Assembly (NCBI RefSeq): GCF_000341345.1
Contig: NC_020302.1
Location: 1,530,075-1,594,074, forward strand
Reading direction: 5' to 3'
DNA length: 64,000 nucleotides
Source: Corynebacterium halotolerans YIM 70093 = DSM 44683
GTDB lineage: Bacteria; Actinomycetota; Actinomycetes; Mycobacteriales; Mycobacteriaceae
This document shows positions 1 through 8,980 of this stretch, piece by piece; within the stretch, counting starts at the first letter, position 1; each line of letters begins with the position of its first letter. The notes below the pieces were generated by a model. It saw only the letters and a list, made by a program, of their open reading frames with translations. It had not been told where the DNA came from and did not search any database. Made by a program: the position numbers and the translations under genes.

Positions 1-449
1 GCGAGGACCTGACGCTGGCGGTGCCGGGCGCCACCGACGAACAGCTGCTCGACGCGCTGCGGCGGGTGCACGCGGACTGGTTCGATGAGCTGGCCGACGG
101 CCTCGACACGGAGGTCGGCGCCCGCGGGCTGCAACTGGAGCCCGTTGCCGCGCAGCAGCTCGCACTCGCGCGCATCCTCCTGCTCGACCCGGCCGTGGTG
201 GTCATGGACGAGGCGACCGCCGAGGCCGGTACCGCCGGTGCGGGCGCGCTGGAGGACGCCGCGGACGAGGTCACCCGCGGCCGGGCCGCGCTCGTCGTCG
301 CCCACCGCCTCGACCAGGCCGCGCGCGCGGACCGGGTGATGGTCATGGAGGCCGGGCGCATCGTCGAGGAGGGACCCCACGATGAGCTGGTGGCCGCCGG
401 CGGGCGCTACACCGAACTCTGGACGGCCTGGTCGCGGGGGCGCGTGTGA
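1..449 (+). CDS. ABC exporter ATP-binding domain, C-terminal part
   Basis: This is the end of an ABC transporter nucleotide-binding domain; the 5' part lies outside the window and the reading frame is open from base 3. The Walker B stretch VVVMDEATA and the switch histidine in VVAHRL are visible, followed by the exporter-type tail (GRIVEEGPHDELVAAGG). The signature is not LSGGQ but LEPVAAQQ, and the usual DEATSALD is DEATAEAG. From memory this variant recurs in an actinobacterial exporter subfamily, so it need not mean loss of function. The stop overlaps the next start by 4 bases (GTGA), so the two are probably co-transcribed. Substrate unknown. Confidence 0.85.
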   Translation, partial: EDLTLAVPGATDEQLLDALRRVHADWFDELADGLDTEVGARGLQLEPVAAQQLALARILLLDPAVVVMDEATAEAGTAGAGALEDAADEVTRGRAALVVAHRLDQAARADRVMVMEAGRIVEEGPHDELVAAGGRYTELWTAWSRGRV

Positions 450-1399
450 GAAAGACCGTTCCTGCGCCGCTGACCGTACTCCTCGCCGCGGTGCTGGCAC
501 TGGGCGGATGCACCATCGGGCACACGGAGGAAGCGCCCCGGGTCACCGGGTCGGTGACGGTGGACCCGCCCTCCCCGCTGGACAACGGGGCGCCTGTCCT
601 CGACGGCCCGGCACCGGGGGAGCACCGGCAGATGTTCATCTCCTCCCAGGGGCGTGACCGCAGCTTCCTGCTCTCCGTGCCGGAGGGCTACACCGACGAG
701 GTCTCCTGGCCGGTCATCTTCGTCTTCCACGGCTGGCAGGAATCGAGCCGGGCCACGCACGACTACACGGGTTTCGACGCCGCGAACGCGATCGTCGTCT
801 ACCCGCAGGGCGTGGCCAACGCCTGGGAGCCCGCCCCCTACGCCAGGACGGCGGCAGGGGAGGATCAGGCCTTCGTCCGGCAGATCCTGGATTCCCTCCG
901 GGCCACCTACCCGGTCGACCGGACACGTGTCTTCGCGGCCGGTTTCTCGAATGGCGGTGGCTTCGCGGCCCTGCTCGGCTGCCGCATGCCGGATGTCTTC
1001 GCCGGTGTGGCCTCAGTTTCAGCGGCCTACTACCGCGCCATCCACGACAACTGCTCCGACGATCCGATCGCGCTGCTGGACATCCACGGCACCGTCGATC
1101 CGGTGATCAACTACTACGGCGGTACCCGGCACGGCACCCCCTACGATCCGGTGCCGGATGTCCTCGCCGTCGACGCCGAGCGCAACCGCTGCACCGGCGA
1201 CGTCGCCACCACCCGGGTCAGCGAGGCGGTCATCGAGCAGCACTGGCAGGGCTGCGTCCTGCCGCTGACCCACATCCGCCTCGGCGGGGGCGGGCATGTG
1301 TGGCCCGGCGGCACCGCCGATCCGAACATGCCGGTGCCGCGGGGCTTCGCCACCCGGGAGATCCTGGAGTTCTTCGGGATCCCCCGGTCGACGCTCTGA
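446..1399 (+). CDS. Secreted esterase lipoprotein, PHB-depolymerase/LpqC family
   Basis: A 317-residue alpha/beta hydrolase. The N-terminus is a lipoprotein signal peptide with lipobox LGGC and the lipidated Cys near residue 22. The nucleophile motif is GFSNGG, with a likely acid in DIHGTVDPV and a catalytic His in GGGHVWPG, the polyhydroxybutyrate depolymerase/feruloyl-esterase (LpqC-like) pattern. It is expected to sit on the outer face of the membrane and cleave ester substrates; the real substrate cannot be told from sequence. The start GTG overlaps the stop of the upstream ABC gene, which suggests translational coupling. Confidence 0.85.
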   Translation: MRKTVPAPLTVLLAAVLALGGCTIGHTEEAPRVTGSVTVDPPSPLDNGAPVLDGPAPGEHRQMFISSQGRDRSFLLSVPEGYTDEVSWPVIFVFHGWQESSRATHDYTGFDAANAIVVYPQGVANAWEPAPYARTAAGEDQAFVRQILDSLRATYPVDRTRVFAAGFSNGGGFAALLGCRMPDVFAGVASVSAAYYRAIHDNCSDDPIALLDIHGTVDPVINYYGGTRHGTPYDPVPDVLAVDAERNRCTGDVATTRVSEAVIEQHWQGCVLPLTHIRLGGGGHVWPGGTADPNMPVPRGFATREILEFFGIPRSTL

Positions 1400-1653
1400 G
1401 CCCGTGATGCGAGGCAAGCCCCCTGGGAACAGCCCCGAGCCCCGGAAAAGGGAACAGCTCCATCCGGACTGGTGGCTGTGCCGGACCATCCGTGCAGCCC
1501 CCGTTGCCCCCGTCCGGTTCAGTCTCGGCGGCACCGAGCCCACGGTACTGCCGCACTCGTCCTTCGGCTCACGTGACGACGTCCGGCAGCTGAGGGATTA
1601 CCGGGAGCTGTTCTCGATCGGCAGCTCCGCGACCGGCATCAGGTAGGCGCCGA
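1400..1653. other. Intergenic, no confident gene
   Basis: About 250 bases between the esterase and the convergent GntP permease. A plus-strand reading frame stays open to 1646 but has no recognisable motif or ribosome binding site. I see no clear terminator hairpin. Confidence 0.5.
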
Positions 1654-3045
1654 CTAGCTCACTGCCCGGCTGATGACGTAGAGCACCACCACGAGGATGA
1701 AGCCGATCACGCCGATCATGGTCTGGTTGACCGTCCAGGTCCGCAACGTGGTGGACACGTCCACGCCCATGAGGCGGCCGACCAGCCAGAAGCCGGAGTC
1801 GTTGACGTGACTGACGACGACCGAGCCGGCGGCCGCGGCAATGACCATCAGGGCGGTCTCGAAGGCGTTGAAGTCCCCGCCCACGACGGCCGGGGTCATC
1901 AGGGCCGCGGCGGTGGTCAGCGCGACCGTCGCCGAACCCTGCGCGATGCGCAGCACCGCGGCGACGAGGAAGACGGCACCGATGACGGGGATACCCAGAT
2001 TCGCCATCGAATCGGCCAGGGCGTCACCGATGCCGGAGGCGCGCAGCACCCCGCCGAACATACCGCCGGCGCCGGTGATCAGGACGACGGAGCAGATCGG
2101 CCCCAGCGCCCCGTCGACGCTCTTCTCGATCGCCGTGCCGGACTCGCCGCGGCGCAGGCCGAGCAGCCAGATCGCCACGAGCAGGGTGATCAGCAGGGCG
2201 ATGGGGGTGTTGCCGAAGAACTGGATGACCTGGACCCAGGTGGCGTCCGGATCGACCCAGCCGGCGGTGCCGGCCATGTTCAGGCCCGTGTTGCCGAAGA
2301 TCAGGATCATGGGGATCAGCAGGATGGCGATGACGGTGCCCGGCCCCGCCGGGTTCCTCAGCTGCTCCCGGTTGGTCTCACCCAACAGCACGGTGGTGCC
2401 GGCGTCGGGGAACTTCCGCCCGACGAACTTGCCCCACAGATAACCGGAGACGTACCAGGTGGGCAGGGCCACGACCAGGCCGATGAGCAGCACCAGGCCG
2501 ATGTCGGCGTCGAAGAACTCGGAGGCCGCGATCGGCCCGGGGTGCGGCGGCACGAACACGTGCATCACGGAGAACGCACCCGCGGCCGGGATGCCGTAAG
2601 CCAGCACCGGGCCGTTCAGGCGGCGCGCGACGGCGAAGATCACCGGCAGCATGATCACCAGGCCGGCGTCGAAGAAGATGGGGAAGCCGACGATCAGCGA
2701 GGCGATGCCGAGCGCGAACGGGGCGCGGTGATCACCGAAGGCACGCACGAGGGTGTCGGCGAGCGCCTGGGCGCCGCCGGACTGCTCGACGAGCCGGCCG
2801 AGCATCGCGCCCAGACCGACCAACAGGGCCACGGAGGCGAGCGTGCCGCCGAACCCGTCGAGCATGACGTCGACGACGGAATTGATCGGGATGCCGGCGA
2901 CGATCGCCGTCAGCGCGGAGACGATGATGAGGGTGAGGAAGGCGTGGATGCGGAATCCGATGATCAGGATCAGGATCACCGCGATCGCGGCGGCGGCGAT
3001 GCCCAGCAGTGGGCCGGCCCCGAGTGTCTGTTCCCAGGTATCCAT
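1654..3045 (-). CDS. GntP-family gluconate/sugar-acid permease
   Basis: A 463-residue, very hydrophobic protein with about 12 membrane segments. The central GAGGMFGGVLRASGIG and the C-terminal VSHVNDSGFWLVGRLMGV are typical of GntP family proton symporters that import gluconate or related sugar acids. The ATG at 3045 is chosen because AGGAG lies 8 bases upstream; the longer open frame starting at 3105 has no such signal. The gene stands alone, with no gluconate kinase beside it, so the exact substrate is inferred from family only. Confidence 0.9.
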   Translation of the reverse strand: MDTWEQTLGAGPLLGIAAAAIAVILILIIGFRIHAFLTLIIVSALTAIVAGIPINSVVDVMLDGFGGTLASVALLVGLGAMLGRLVEQSGGAQALADTLVRAFGDHRAPFALGIASLIVGFPIFFDAGLVIMLPVIFAVARRLNGPVLAYGIPAAGAFSVMHVFVPPHPGPIAASEFFDADIGLVLLIGLVVALPTWYVSGYLWGKFVGRKFPDAGTTVLLGETNREQLRNPAGPGTVIAILLIPMILIFGNTGLNMAGTAGWVDPDATWVQVIQFFGNTPIALLITLLVAIWLLGLRRGESGTAIEKSVDGALGPICSVVLITGAGGMFGGVLRASGIGDALADSMANLGIPVIGAVFLVAAVLRIAQGSATVALTTAAALMTPAVVGGDFNAFETALMVIAAAAGSVVVSHVNDSGFWLVGRLMGVDVSTTLRTWTVNQTMIGVIGFILVVVLYVISRAVS

Positions 3046-3209
3046 GACGGAGACTCCTAGTGGGTGAGGCGATGGTGGACTACGGCATTGTAGTGCCCGT
3101 CTCAATTATCCAGGTCGGCGGCACCCGGGGGTAGCCCCCGCGGCGAGGGTGGACGTCTCCCACCGACACCCGGAACGGTGCCGGGGTCCGGGGGGTGGAG
3201 GCGGCCCGG

Positions 3210-3215
3210 TAGCCT
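3210..3215 (+). promoter_or_regulatory. Leaderless -10 (TAGCCT) of the ABC1 kinase gene
   Basis: TAGCCT followed by 7 bases and ATG at 3223, with no Shine-Dalgarno. The transcript is predicted to start at or very near the A of the start codon. This supports 3223 over the upstream in-frame start. Confidence 0.55.
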
Positions 3216-3222
3216 GGCACCC

Positions 3223-5304
3223 ATGGATCAGTTCCTCGAACAGTTCGGGACGGTGGGCTCCTGGGTGACCTCCGCCCTCCTCCTCGTCCTCGGGATCCTC
3301 CTGCTCCTCGGCGTGACCTGGATACTGGCGAGTGTCATGCGACGCCTGCTGGGAGTCCCCGTCGGCTGGCCGCGCACCACCGTCATCTCCCTGCTGGTCG
3401 TACTGCTCACGGCCGGATTGTTCAACACCGTCATCAACCAGTTCCACACCGCCGAGGGCGGCGCCCTGTCCGGCATCTCACCGACCGCCGGGCTGATACT
3501 CCTGCTCATCGCCCTGCTCTGGATGCTCGGCTTCGGCGCCGCCACCCTCATGATCCTCGAACTGATCGCCCCCACCGGCTCCTGGCCCAACGTATTCGCC
3601 TGGGTGGCCGACGCCGGCGACCGCCGCGCCCGCAACCGCCGCTACCGCCAGGTCCTGACCATCTTCGTCCGCAACGGCCTGACCTCCGGCGTCCCCGGCT
3701 TCGGACGCCACCGGACCCGGGGAGGGGAATCCACCGACGACCGCGAGTCGCTGCGCCGCACAGCCCGCTCCCTGCGCGTCGCCCTCGAGGAGGCAGGCAC
3801 CACCTTCGTCAAACTCGGCCAGAACCTGTCCACCCGCACCGACGTGCTGCCCCCGGAATTCATCTCCGAACTCTCCCGGCTGCAGACCCAGGCCGCACCC
3901 GAACCCTGGGGACCCATCCACGCCGCCCTGACCGAATCCCTCGGCCGCGACCCCGCAGAGGTCTACGCCTGGATCGACCACGAACCACTCGCCAGCGCCT
4001 CCGTCGCCCAGGTGCACCGCGCCCGCCTGACCGACGGCACCGAGGTCGTGCTCAAAATCCAGCGCCCCGGCACCCGCGAGGAAGTCACCCGCGACTCCGA
4101 CATCGTCATGCGGCTGTGCGGGTGGCTCGACCGCAACACCGGCTGGGGCCGCAACCTCGGCATCCGCCAACTCGCCGCCCGCTTCACCGAATCCCTCGCC
4201 GAGGAACTCGACTACCGCATCGAGGCCGCCAACATGAAGGATCTCGAACACGCCCTCGCGGACGGCCCCGTCACCATGCCCCGGGTCCACCCGGAACACT
4301 CCTCAACCCGCCTGCTGGTGATGGACCTGATGGACGGCACCACGGTCGGACGCGCCGGGCGCGAGCTCTCGCACCTCCCCGAGAGAACGCGTATCCGGCT
4401 GGGGGAGGAGCTGCTGGTGTCGGTGATGCACCAGATCATGCGCCACGGCGTCTTCCACGCCGACGTCCACCCCGGCAACGTGCTCCTCCTCGAAACCGAC
4501 GACGGCCCCCTCCTGGGCCTGCTGGACTTCGGGGCCGTCGGGCATCTCGACGCAGGCGCCCAGCAGCAGCTGGCGATCGTCTTCGCGGCCCTTGAGCAGG
4601 GCGACGCCCGTGTCCTCACCGACGCCCTCATCGAGTTGCTCGGCCGCCCCCGGGACCTGGATGACCGCGCCCTGGAACGGCAGGTCGGGGAACTGATGAT
4701 CCGCTACCGCAACGGGCTGCGCGGTGGTTCCGCCTCGGAGCTGTTCGGCCGGTTGATGGCGATGATCGTGGCCAACCGTTTCGAGGTGCCCGCCGGGGTC
4801 GCCGCCGCCTTCCGCGCCCTGGGCGGGGCGGAAGGCACCCTCGCGCTGATCACCCCGGACCTCGACATCGTGGAGACGGCCCGCACGGTCGGCTCGGACA
4901 TGACCAGATCGCAGTTCCGCCCCGACAACCTCAAGGACGCGGCGAACGCGGTGATGCTCGAGACGATCCCCCTGCTCCGGAAACTTCCGCGCCGGATCAG
5001 CCACATCACCGAGGACCTGCACGACGGCCGCCTCTCCGTCAACGTCCGCGTGCTGGCCCACGCCGAGGACCGCAACTTCATCACCCGGCTGTTCCAGCAG
5101 TTCACCATCGCGGTGCTCGCCGGCTTCTGCGTCCTCGGCGGCATCGTGCTCATCGCCTTCGGCGAGGGCGGCCCCGCGCTGACGGACTACCTGAGCTGGC
5201 AGGCCGCGCTCGGCTACATCGTCCTGTTCGCCGGCTTCCTGCTCTCCCTGCGGATTGTCACGCTGGTGCTCTACCACGGCAACCGGGACTCGTTGGCGGG
5301 GTGA
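3223..5304 (+). CDS. ABC1/AarF/UbiB-family kinase-like membrane protein
   Basis: A 693-residue member of the UbiB/AarF atypical kinase family. The KxGQ motif (FVKLGQNLSTR, about residue 197), the ExD motif (EELDYRIEAANM), the catalytic-loop equivalent FHADVHPGN (about 410) and LDFGAVG (about 433) are all present. Three hydrophobic segments precede the kinase-like domain and two follow it, so the protein is membrane-bound at both ends. Family members assist quinone synthesis or lipid handling by an ATPase activity; which applies here is unknown. The start is set by the leaderless promoter at 3210. Confidence 0.88.
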   Translation: MDQFLEQFGTVGSWVTSALLLVLGILLLLGVTWILASVMRRLLGVPVGWPRTTVISLLVVLLTAGLFNTVINQFHTAEGGALSGISPTAGLILLLIALLWMLGFGAATLMILELIAPTGSWPNVFAWVADAGDRRARNRRYRQVLTIFVRNGLTSGVPGFGRHRTRGGESTDDRESLRRTARSLRVALEEAGTTFVKLGQNLSTRTDVLPPEFISELSRLQTQAAPEPWGPIHAALTESLGRDPAEVYAWIDHEPLASASVAQVHRARLTDGTEVVLKIQRPGTREEVTRDSDIVMRLCGWLDRNTGWGRNLGIRQLAARFTESLAEELDYRIEAANMKDLEHALADGPVTMPRVHPEHSSTRLLVMDLMDGTTVGRAGRELSHLPERTRIRLGEELLVSVMHQIMRHGVFHADVHPGNVLLLETDDGPLLGLLDFGAVGHLDAGAQQQLAIVFAALEQGDARVLTDALIELLGRPRDLDDRALERQVGELMIRYRNGLRGGSASELFGRLMAMIVANRFEVPAGVAAAFRALGGAEGTLALITPDLDIVETARTVGSDMTRSQFRPDNLKDAANAVMLETIPLLRKLPRRISHITEDLHDGRLSVNVRVLAHAEDRNFITRLFQQFTIAVLAGFCVLGGIVLIAFGEGGPALTDYLSWQAALGYIVLFAGFLLSLRIVTLVLYHGNRDSLAG

Positions 5305-5444
5305 GCCGGGGCTCCAGGGACACCCGGGGCGGCAGATAGTTACCGATTCCCCGGTGGCTGCGGGTGCGAGCAAGTAGGTTCAGGAGTGAGCCAGCGCACA
5401 CGCGCTGATGTCTTCACTCCCCGTGACACCGAAAGCGAACAGCG

Positions 5445-6437
5445 ATGTTTCCTTCCCGTTTCAAGCTCCTGGCCAGTGTCTTCACCGCAGGTGCCCTCGC
5501 CCTCGTCGCCTGCGGCGAGACCTCCGATACCGACACCGGCACCGACGCCGCCGGGGGCGGTGAGTCCTACGCCATCGGCATCAACCAACTCGTCCAGCAT
5601 CCGGCCCTGGACGCCGCCACCGCAGGCTTCAGGGAGGCGCTCGAGGAATCCGGGGTCGAGGTGACCTTCGAGGAGCAGAACGCCAACGGTGAGCAGGCGA
5701 CCGCGCTGACCATCGCGCAGTCCTTCGCCAACGACGATCTGGACCTGGTCCTGGCCGTGGCCACCCCGGCCGCCCAGGCCACCGCCCAGAACATCACCGA
5801 CGCCCCCGTGCTGTTCACCGCCGTCACGGACGCGGAGTCCGCGGACCTGGTCGACTCGAACGACTCTCCCGGCGGCAACGTCACCGGCACCTCCGACGTC
5901 GCCCCGATCGAGGAGCAGCTCGACCTGCTCACCCAACTGGTGCCCGACGCCGAGAACATCGGCATCGTCTACAGCTCCGGGGAGGTCAACTCGGAGGTGC
6001 AGGTCGCCGCCGTGGAGGAGGCCGCTGCGCCGTTGGGAATCGACGTCACCACCCAGACGGTGACCACCGTCAACGAGATCCAGCAGGCCGTCGAGGCGCT
6101 CGGCGACGTCGACGCCATCTACGTGCCCACCGACAACATGGTTGTCTCCGGTATCGCCTCCCTCATCCAGGTGGCCGAGCAACGTCAGATTCCGGTGATC
6201 GGCGCGGAGTCCGGCACCGTCGAGGGTGGGGCAGTGGCCACCCTCGGCATCGACTACACCGAACTGGGCCGCCAGACCGGGGAGATGGCCCTGCGCATCC
6301 TGCGCGACGGCGAGGATCCGGCCACGATGCCGGTGGAGACGGCCGATGAGTTCACCTACGTGATCAACGAGGACGCCGCGCAGCGCCAGGGTGTGGAGAT
6401 CCCGCAGGAGATCCTGGACGAAGCCGAGCGGGTATGA
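5445..6437 (+). CDS. ABC importer substrate-binding lipoprotein (PF04392-type)
   Basis: A 330-residue binding protein with a lipoprotein signal (LVAC, Cys near residue 23). The body reads like the ABC_sub_bind/TrpX family (GINQLVQHPALDAATAGF, PAAQATAQNITDAPVLFTAV). In other bacteria these proteins bind aromatic amino acids or similar small molecules; no substrate can be assigned here. It is the first gene of a three-gene operon. Its stop overlaps the permease start (ATGA). Confidence 0.9.
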   Translation: MFPSRFKLLASVFTAGALALVACGETSDTDTGTDAAGGGESYAIGINQLVQHPALDAATAGFREALEESGVEVTFEEQNANGEQATALTIAQSFANDDLDLVLAVATPAAQATAQNITDAPVLFTAVTDAESADLVDSNDSPGGNVTGTSDVAPIEEQLDLLTQLVPDAENIGIVYSSGEVNSEVQVAAVEEAAAPLGIDVTTQTVTTVNEIQQAVEALGDVDAIYVPTDNMVVSGIASLIQVAEQRQIPVIGAESGTVEGGAVATLGIDYTELGRQTGEMALRILRDGEDPATMPVETADEFTYVINEDAAQRQGVEIPQEILDEAERV

Positions 6438-7381
6438 TCGGCGCGCTTGAACTCGGCCTGATCTACGGGGTGATGGCCCTGGGTGTCTACCTGACATTCC
6501 GGGTCCTCAACTTCGCGGACCTGACCGTCGACGGTTCCTTCACCACCGGTGGCGCCACCGCGGCCATCGCCATCCTCGCGGGCTGGAATCCGCTGCTGGC
6601 CACGTTGGCGGGCTTCGCCACCGGCTTCGCCGCGGGGGTCATCACCGGCCTGTTGCACACCAAGGGCCGGATCGACGGCCTGCTGGCCGGAATTCTCACC
6701 CAGATCGGCCTGTGGTCGGTCAACCTGCGCATCATGGACGGGGCCAATGTCCCGCTGCTGCGGCAGGACACCCTGTTCACCCCGCTGCGCGAGCTCGGGT
6801 GGCTGGGCACCTGGGCGGGCGTGGCCGTCCTGGCCGTGATCGTCGCGGTGTTCGGAGTGGTCACCGTCTGGTTCCTCACCACGGATCTGGGCATGTCGTT
6901 GCGCGCCACCGGTGACAACGGTCCGATGATCACCTCGTTCGGTGTCTCGACCGACTTCACCAAGACACTGACCCTGGCGCTGTCCAACGGTCTGGTCGGC
7001 ATGTGCGGCGCCCTGGTGGCCCAGTACCAGGGCTTCGCCGACATCAGTATGGGTATCGGCCTCATCCTCGTCGGTCTGGCCTCGGTGATCCTGGGGCAGG
7101 CGATCCTCGGCCAGCGCTGGCTGTGGCTCGCCGTTTTCGCCGTCACCGTCGGTGCCGTGATCTACCGGTTGATCATCTTCGCCGCGTTGGAAGTCGGGCT
7201 GAACCCCAACGACATGAAACTGGTCACGGCTGTGCTCGTTGTCGCCGCGCTGCTGATTCCACGGTGGAAGGGGATTGCGGGCCGCTTCAACCGACGCCCA
7301 GCCGAACGCGAACGCGACCGTTCCCCGGAGCCGGCGGAGATCAGCGTCGGTGTCGGTGCCGGAACCCAGAGGGAGGTCTGA
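6434..7381 (+). CDS. ABC importer permease (LivH-like)
   Basis: A 315-residue polytopic membrane protein with eight or more hydrophobic segments, starting GALELGLIYGVMALGVYLTF as in the permeases that partner PF04392 binding proteins. The C-terminal 30 residues are hydrophilic and charged (RRPAERERDRSPEPAE), an uncommon cytoplasmic tail. It overlaps the binding-protein gene by 4 bases and is followed 7 bases later by the ATPase gene. Confidence 0.9.
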   Translation: MIGALELGLIYGVMALGVYLTFRVLNFADLTVDGSFTTGGATAAIAILAGWNPLLATLAGFATGFAAGVITGLLHTKGRIDGLLAGILTQIGLWSVNLRIMDGANVPLLRQDTLFTPLRELGWLGTWAGVAVLAVIVAVFGVVTVWFLTTDLGMSLRATGDNGPMITSFGVSTDFTKTLTLALSNGLVGMCGALVAQYQGFADISMGIGLILVGLASVILGQAILGQRWLWLAVFAVTVGAVIYRLIIFAALEVGLNPNDMKLVTAVLVVAALLIPRWKGIAGRFNRRPAERERDRSPEPAEISVGVGAGTQREV

Positions 7382-7388
7382 GCGGATC

Positions 7389-8180
7389 ATGCTGAAAATC
7401 GACCACGTCTCCAAGACCTTCTTCGCCGGCACGGTCAATGAACGCCGCGCGCTGGTCGAGGTGGACCTCTCGCTGGCCGAAGGCGACTTCGTGACCGTCA
7501 TCGGTTCCAACGGCGCCGGAAAATCCACCCTGCTCAATGCGGTCTCGGGCCGGCTTCCCGTCGACTCGGGCACCGTCGAGATCGACGGCGCGAAGGTCAA
7601 TCGCCTGCCCGAGCACAAGCGGGCCCGCTACATCGGCCGCGTTTTCCAGGACCCCCTGGCCGGCACCGCCCCGAACCTGACGATCGAGGAGAACCTCTCG
7701 CTGGCGCTGTTGCGCGGAAAGCGCCGCGGGCTGCGGCCGGGACTGACGGGCAGCCGCAGAGCCCGCTTCGTCGAGGAACTGGCGACCCTGGAGCTCGGCC
7801 TGGAGGACCGCCTGACCGCGAAGGTGGGGCTGCTCTCCGGCGGCCAGCGCCAGGCCCTGTCACTGCTGATGACCGGGTTCACCCAGCCGAAGATCATGCT
7901 GCTCGACGAGCACACCGCCGCCCTCGACCCCCAGCGGGCGGAACTGGTGACCACCCTGACCGAGCGGATCGTCGAACGGGGCGGGTTGACCACGCTGATG
8001 GTCACCCACAACATGGAACAGGCCATCCGGCTGGGTAACCGGCTGATCATGATGCACGAAGGGCGCATCGTCTACGAGGCGGACCAGGCCGCCAAGACGA
8101 AGCTGACAGTGAAGGATCTGCTCAGTGAGTTCACGAAGATCAAGGGCGCGACCCTGTCGGACAAGGCGTTCCTGGGGTAG
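7389..8180 (+). CDS. ABC importer ATP-binding protein
   Basis: A 263-residue ATPase with Walker A GSNGAGKST (39-47), signature LLSGGQRQALSLL, Walker B IMLLDEHTA and switch VTHNM. It energises uptake by the permease and lipoprotein encoded just upstream. The ATG at 7389 is chosen because the protein then begins with the usual LKIDHVSKTF strand; the open frame extends upstream only as a shadow of the permease gene. Confidence 0.92.
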   Translation: MLKIDHVSKTFFAGTVNERRALVEVDLSLAEGDFVTVIGSNGAGKSTLLNAVSGRLPVDSGTVEIDGAKVNRLPEHKRARYIGRVFQDPLAGTAPNLTIEENLSLALLRGKRRGLRPGLTGSRRARFVEELATLELGLEDRLTAKVGLLSGGQRQALSLLMTGFTQPKIMLLDEHTAALDPQRAELVTTLTERIVERGGLTTLMVTHNMEQAIRLGNRLIMMHEGRIVYEADQAAKTKLTVKDLLSEFTKIKGATLSDKAFLG

Positions 8181-8379
8181 GGAACGGGCCTGTCCTGGCC
8201 GACGGCTGCACGAACGCAGCTGCCGGCCTCCTTCTGTTACGGCAGGACGCGAACGAAACCCTGGCCTTCACAACTCCGGCTTCCTGGCGGACTGCTCGGA
8301 CAATCTTCCCTGCTTCACGTTCTACTGCTCGGGTGCCTGAGCCCGTTCCGCGTCATCCTGCAGTCCAATAATGTGGACA

Positions 8380-8412
8380 CAAAAAATCCCCGATCTTTGC
8401 GATCAGGGATTC
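8380..8412 (-). terminator. Rho-independent terminator after tRNA-Pro
   Basis: On the minus strand AATCCCTGATC, a short loop and GATCGGGGATT form a stem with one mismatch, followed by TTTTTTG. It lies 10 bases beyond the tRNA 3' end. Confidence 0.85.
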
Positions 8413-8422
8413 CATGGCTCTG

Positions 8423-8496
8423 TCGGACTGACAGGATTTGAACCTGCGACCCCTACACCCCCAGTGTAGTGCGCTACCAAGCTGCGCCACAGTCCG
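8423..8496 (-). tRNA. tRNA-Pro (anticodon GGG)
   Basis: A 74-base cloverleaf on the minus strand. The acceptor arms CGGACTG and CAGTCCG pair perfectly with discriminator A. The D-loop contains AGCTTGGTAGCGC, the anticodon stem is CTACA/TGTAG around the loop CTGGGGG (anticodon GGG, reading CCC and CCU), and the T-arm holds GGTTCAAATCC. The 3' CCA is not encoded. Confidence 0.95.
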
Positions 8497-8584
8497 CCGT
8501 CACATCTCTCAATGCGACTGGTTCAGGTTACAACAGTGTGATCCGTTTACGCTAATCGGCAGGTCAGTAGGGGTGGGGAACTGG

Positions 8585-8980
8585 TTATGACACGTCGCCC
8601 TCACTGTAGACCCAGGCACCGTCCACGCGGCGGAAGGTCGAGCGCTCCCGCTGGGAGCCGGAGACGTCACCCTTGTAGAAGGCCTCGAACTCCACCACGC
8701 CCGTCTGATCCAGCGGCCCGCCGGCCACCGTGTCCAGGATGTCCAGCCGGTAGAAGCGGACGGGCATGTCGGCCAGCGTCAGCTCGGCCGGGCGGGTCGC
8801 CGGATCCCAGGTGCGCAGCAGGTACCCCACGTCCTCCGTCACAAACGCCGTGAACCGGGAGCGCATGAGCGTCTCCGCGGTTGGGGCGGGGGTTCCGCCG
8901 TGGTATTTTCCGCAGCACTCGCCGTAGCTCAGGCCAGTGCCGCAGGGGCAGCGCCTCTCCGCCGGGATCGCCGCACTCAT
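8585..8980 (-). CDS. YchJ-like SEC-C motif protein
   Basis: A 131-residue protein with an N-terminal SEC-C metal-binding motif (CPCGTGLSYGECCGKYH, four Cys and a His for zinc) and a small alpha/beta domain like E. coli YchJ. Its biochemical role is unknown. The start ATG overlaps the stop of the hydrolase-OsmC gene (ATGA), so both are translated from one message running away from secA2. Confidence 0.85.
   Translation of the reverse strand: MSAAIPAERRCPCGTGLSYGECCGKYHGGTPAPTAETLMRSRFTAFVTEDVGYLLRTWDPATRPAELTLADMPVRFYRLDILDTVAGGPLDQTGVVEFEAFYKGDVSGSQRERSTFRRVDGAWVYSEGDVS

Noticed and set aside
1807-3060. Long plus-strand open frame (417 codons) opposite gntP
   Set aside because: Asp/Gly/Gln/Arg-rich composition is typical of the antisense shadow of a membrane protein gene; gntP itself has family motifs.
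8181-8379. Imperfect hairpin GGCTGC...GCAGCTGCC after the ABC importer
   Set aside because: The stem has mismatches and no T-run, so I could not call it a terminator with confidence.
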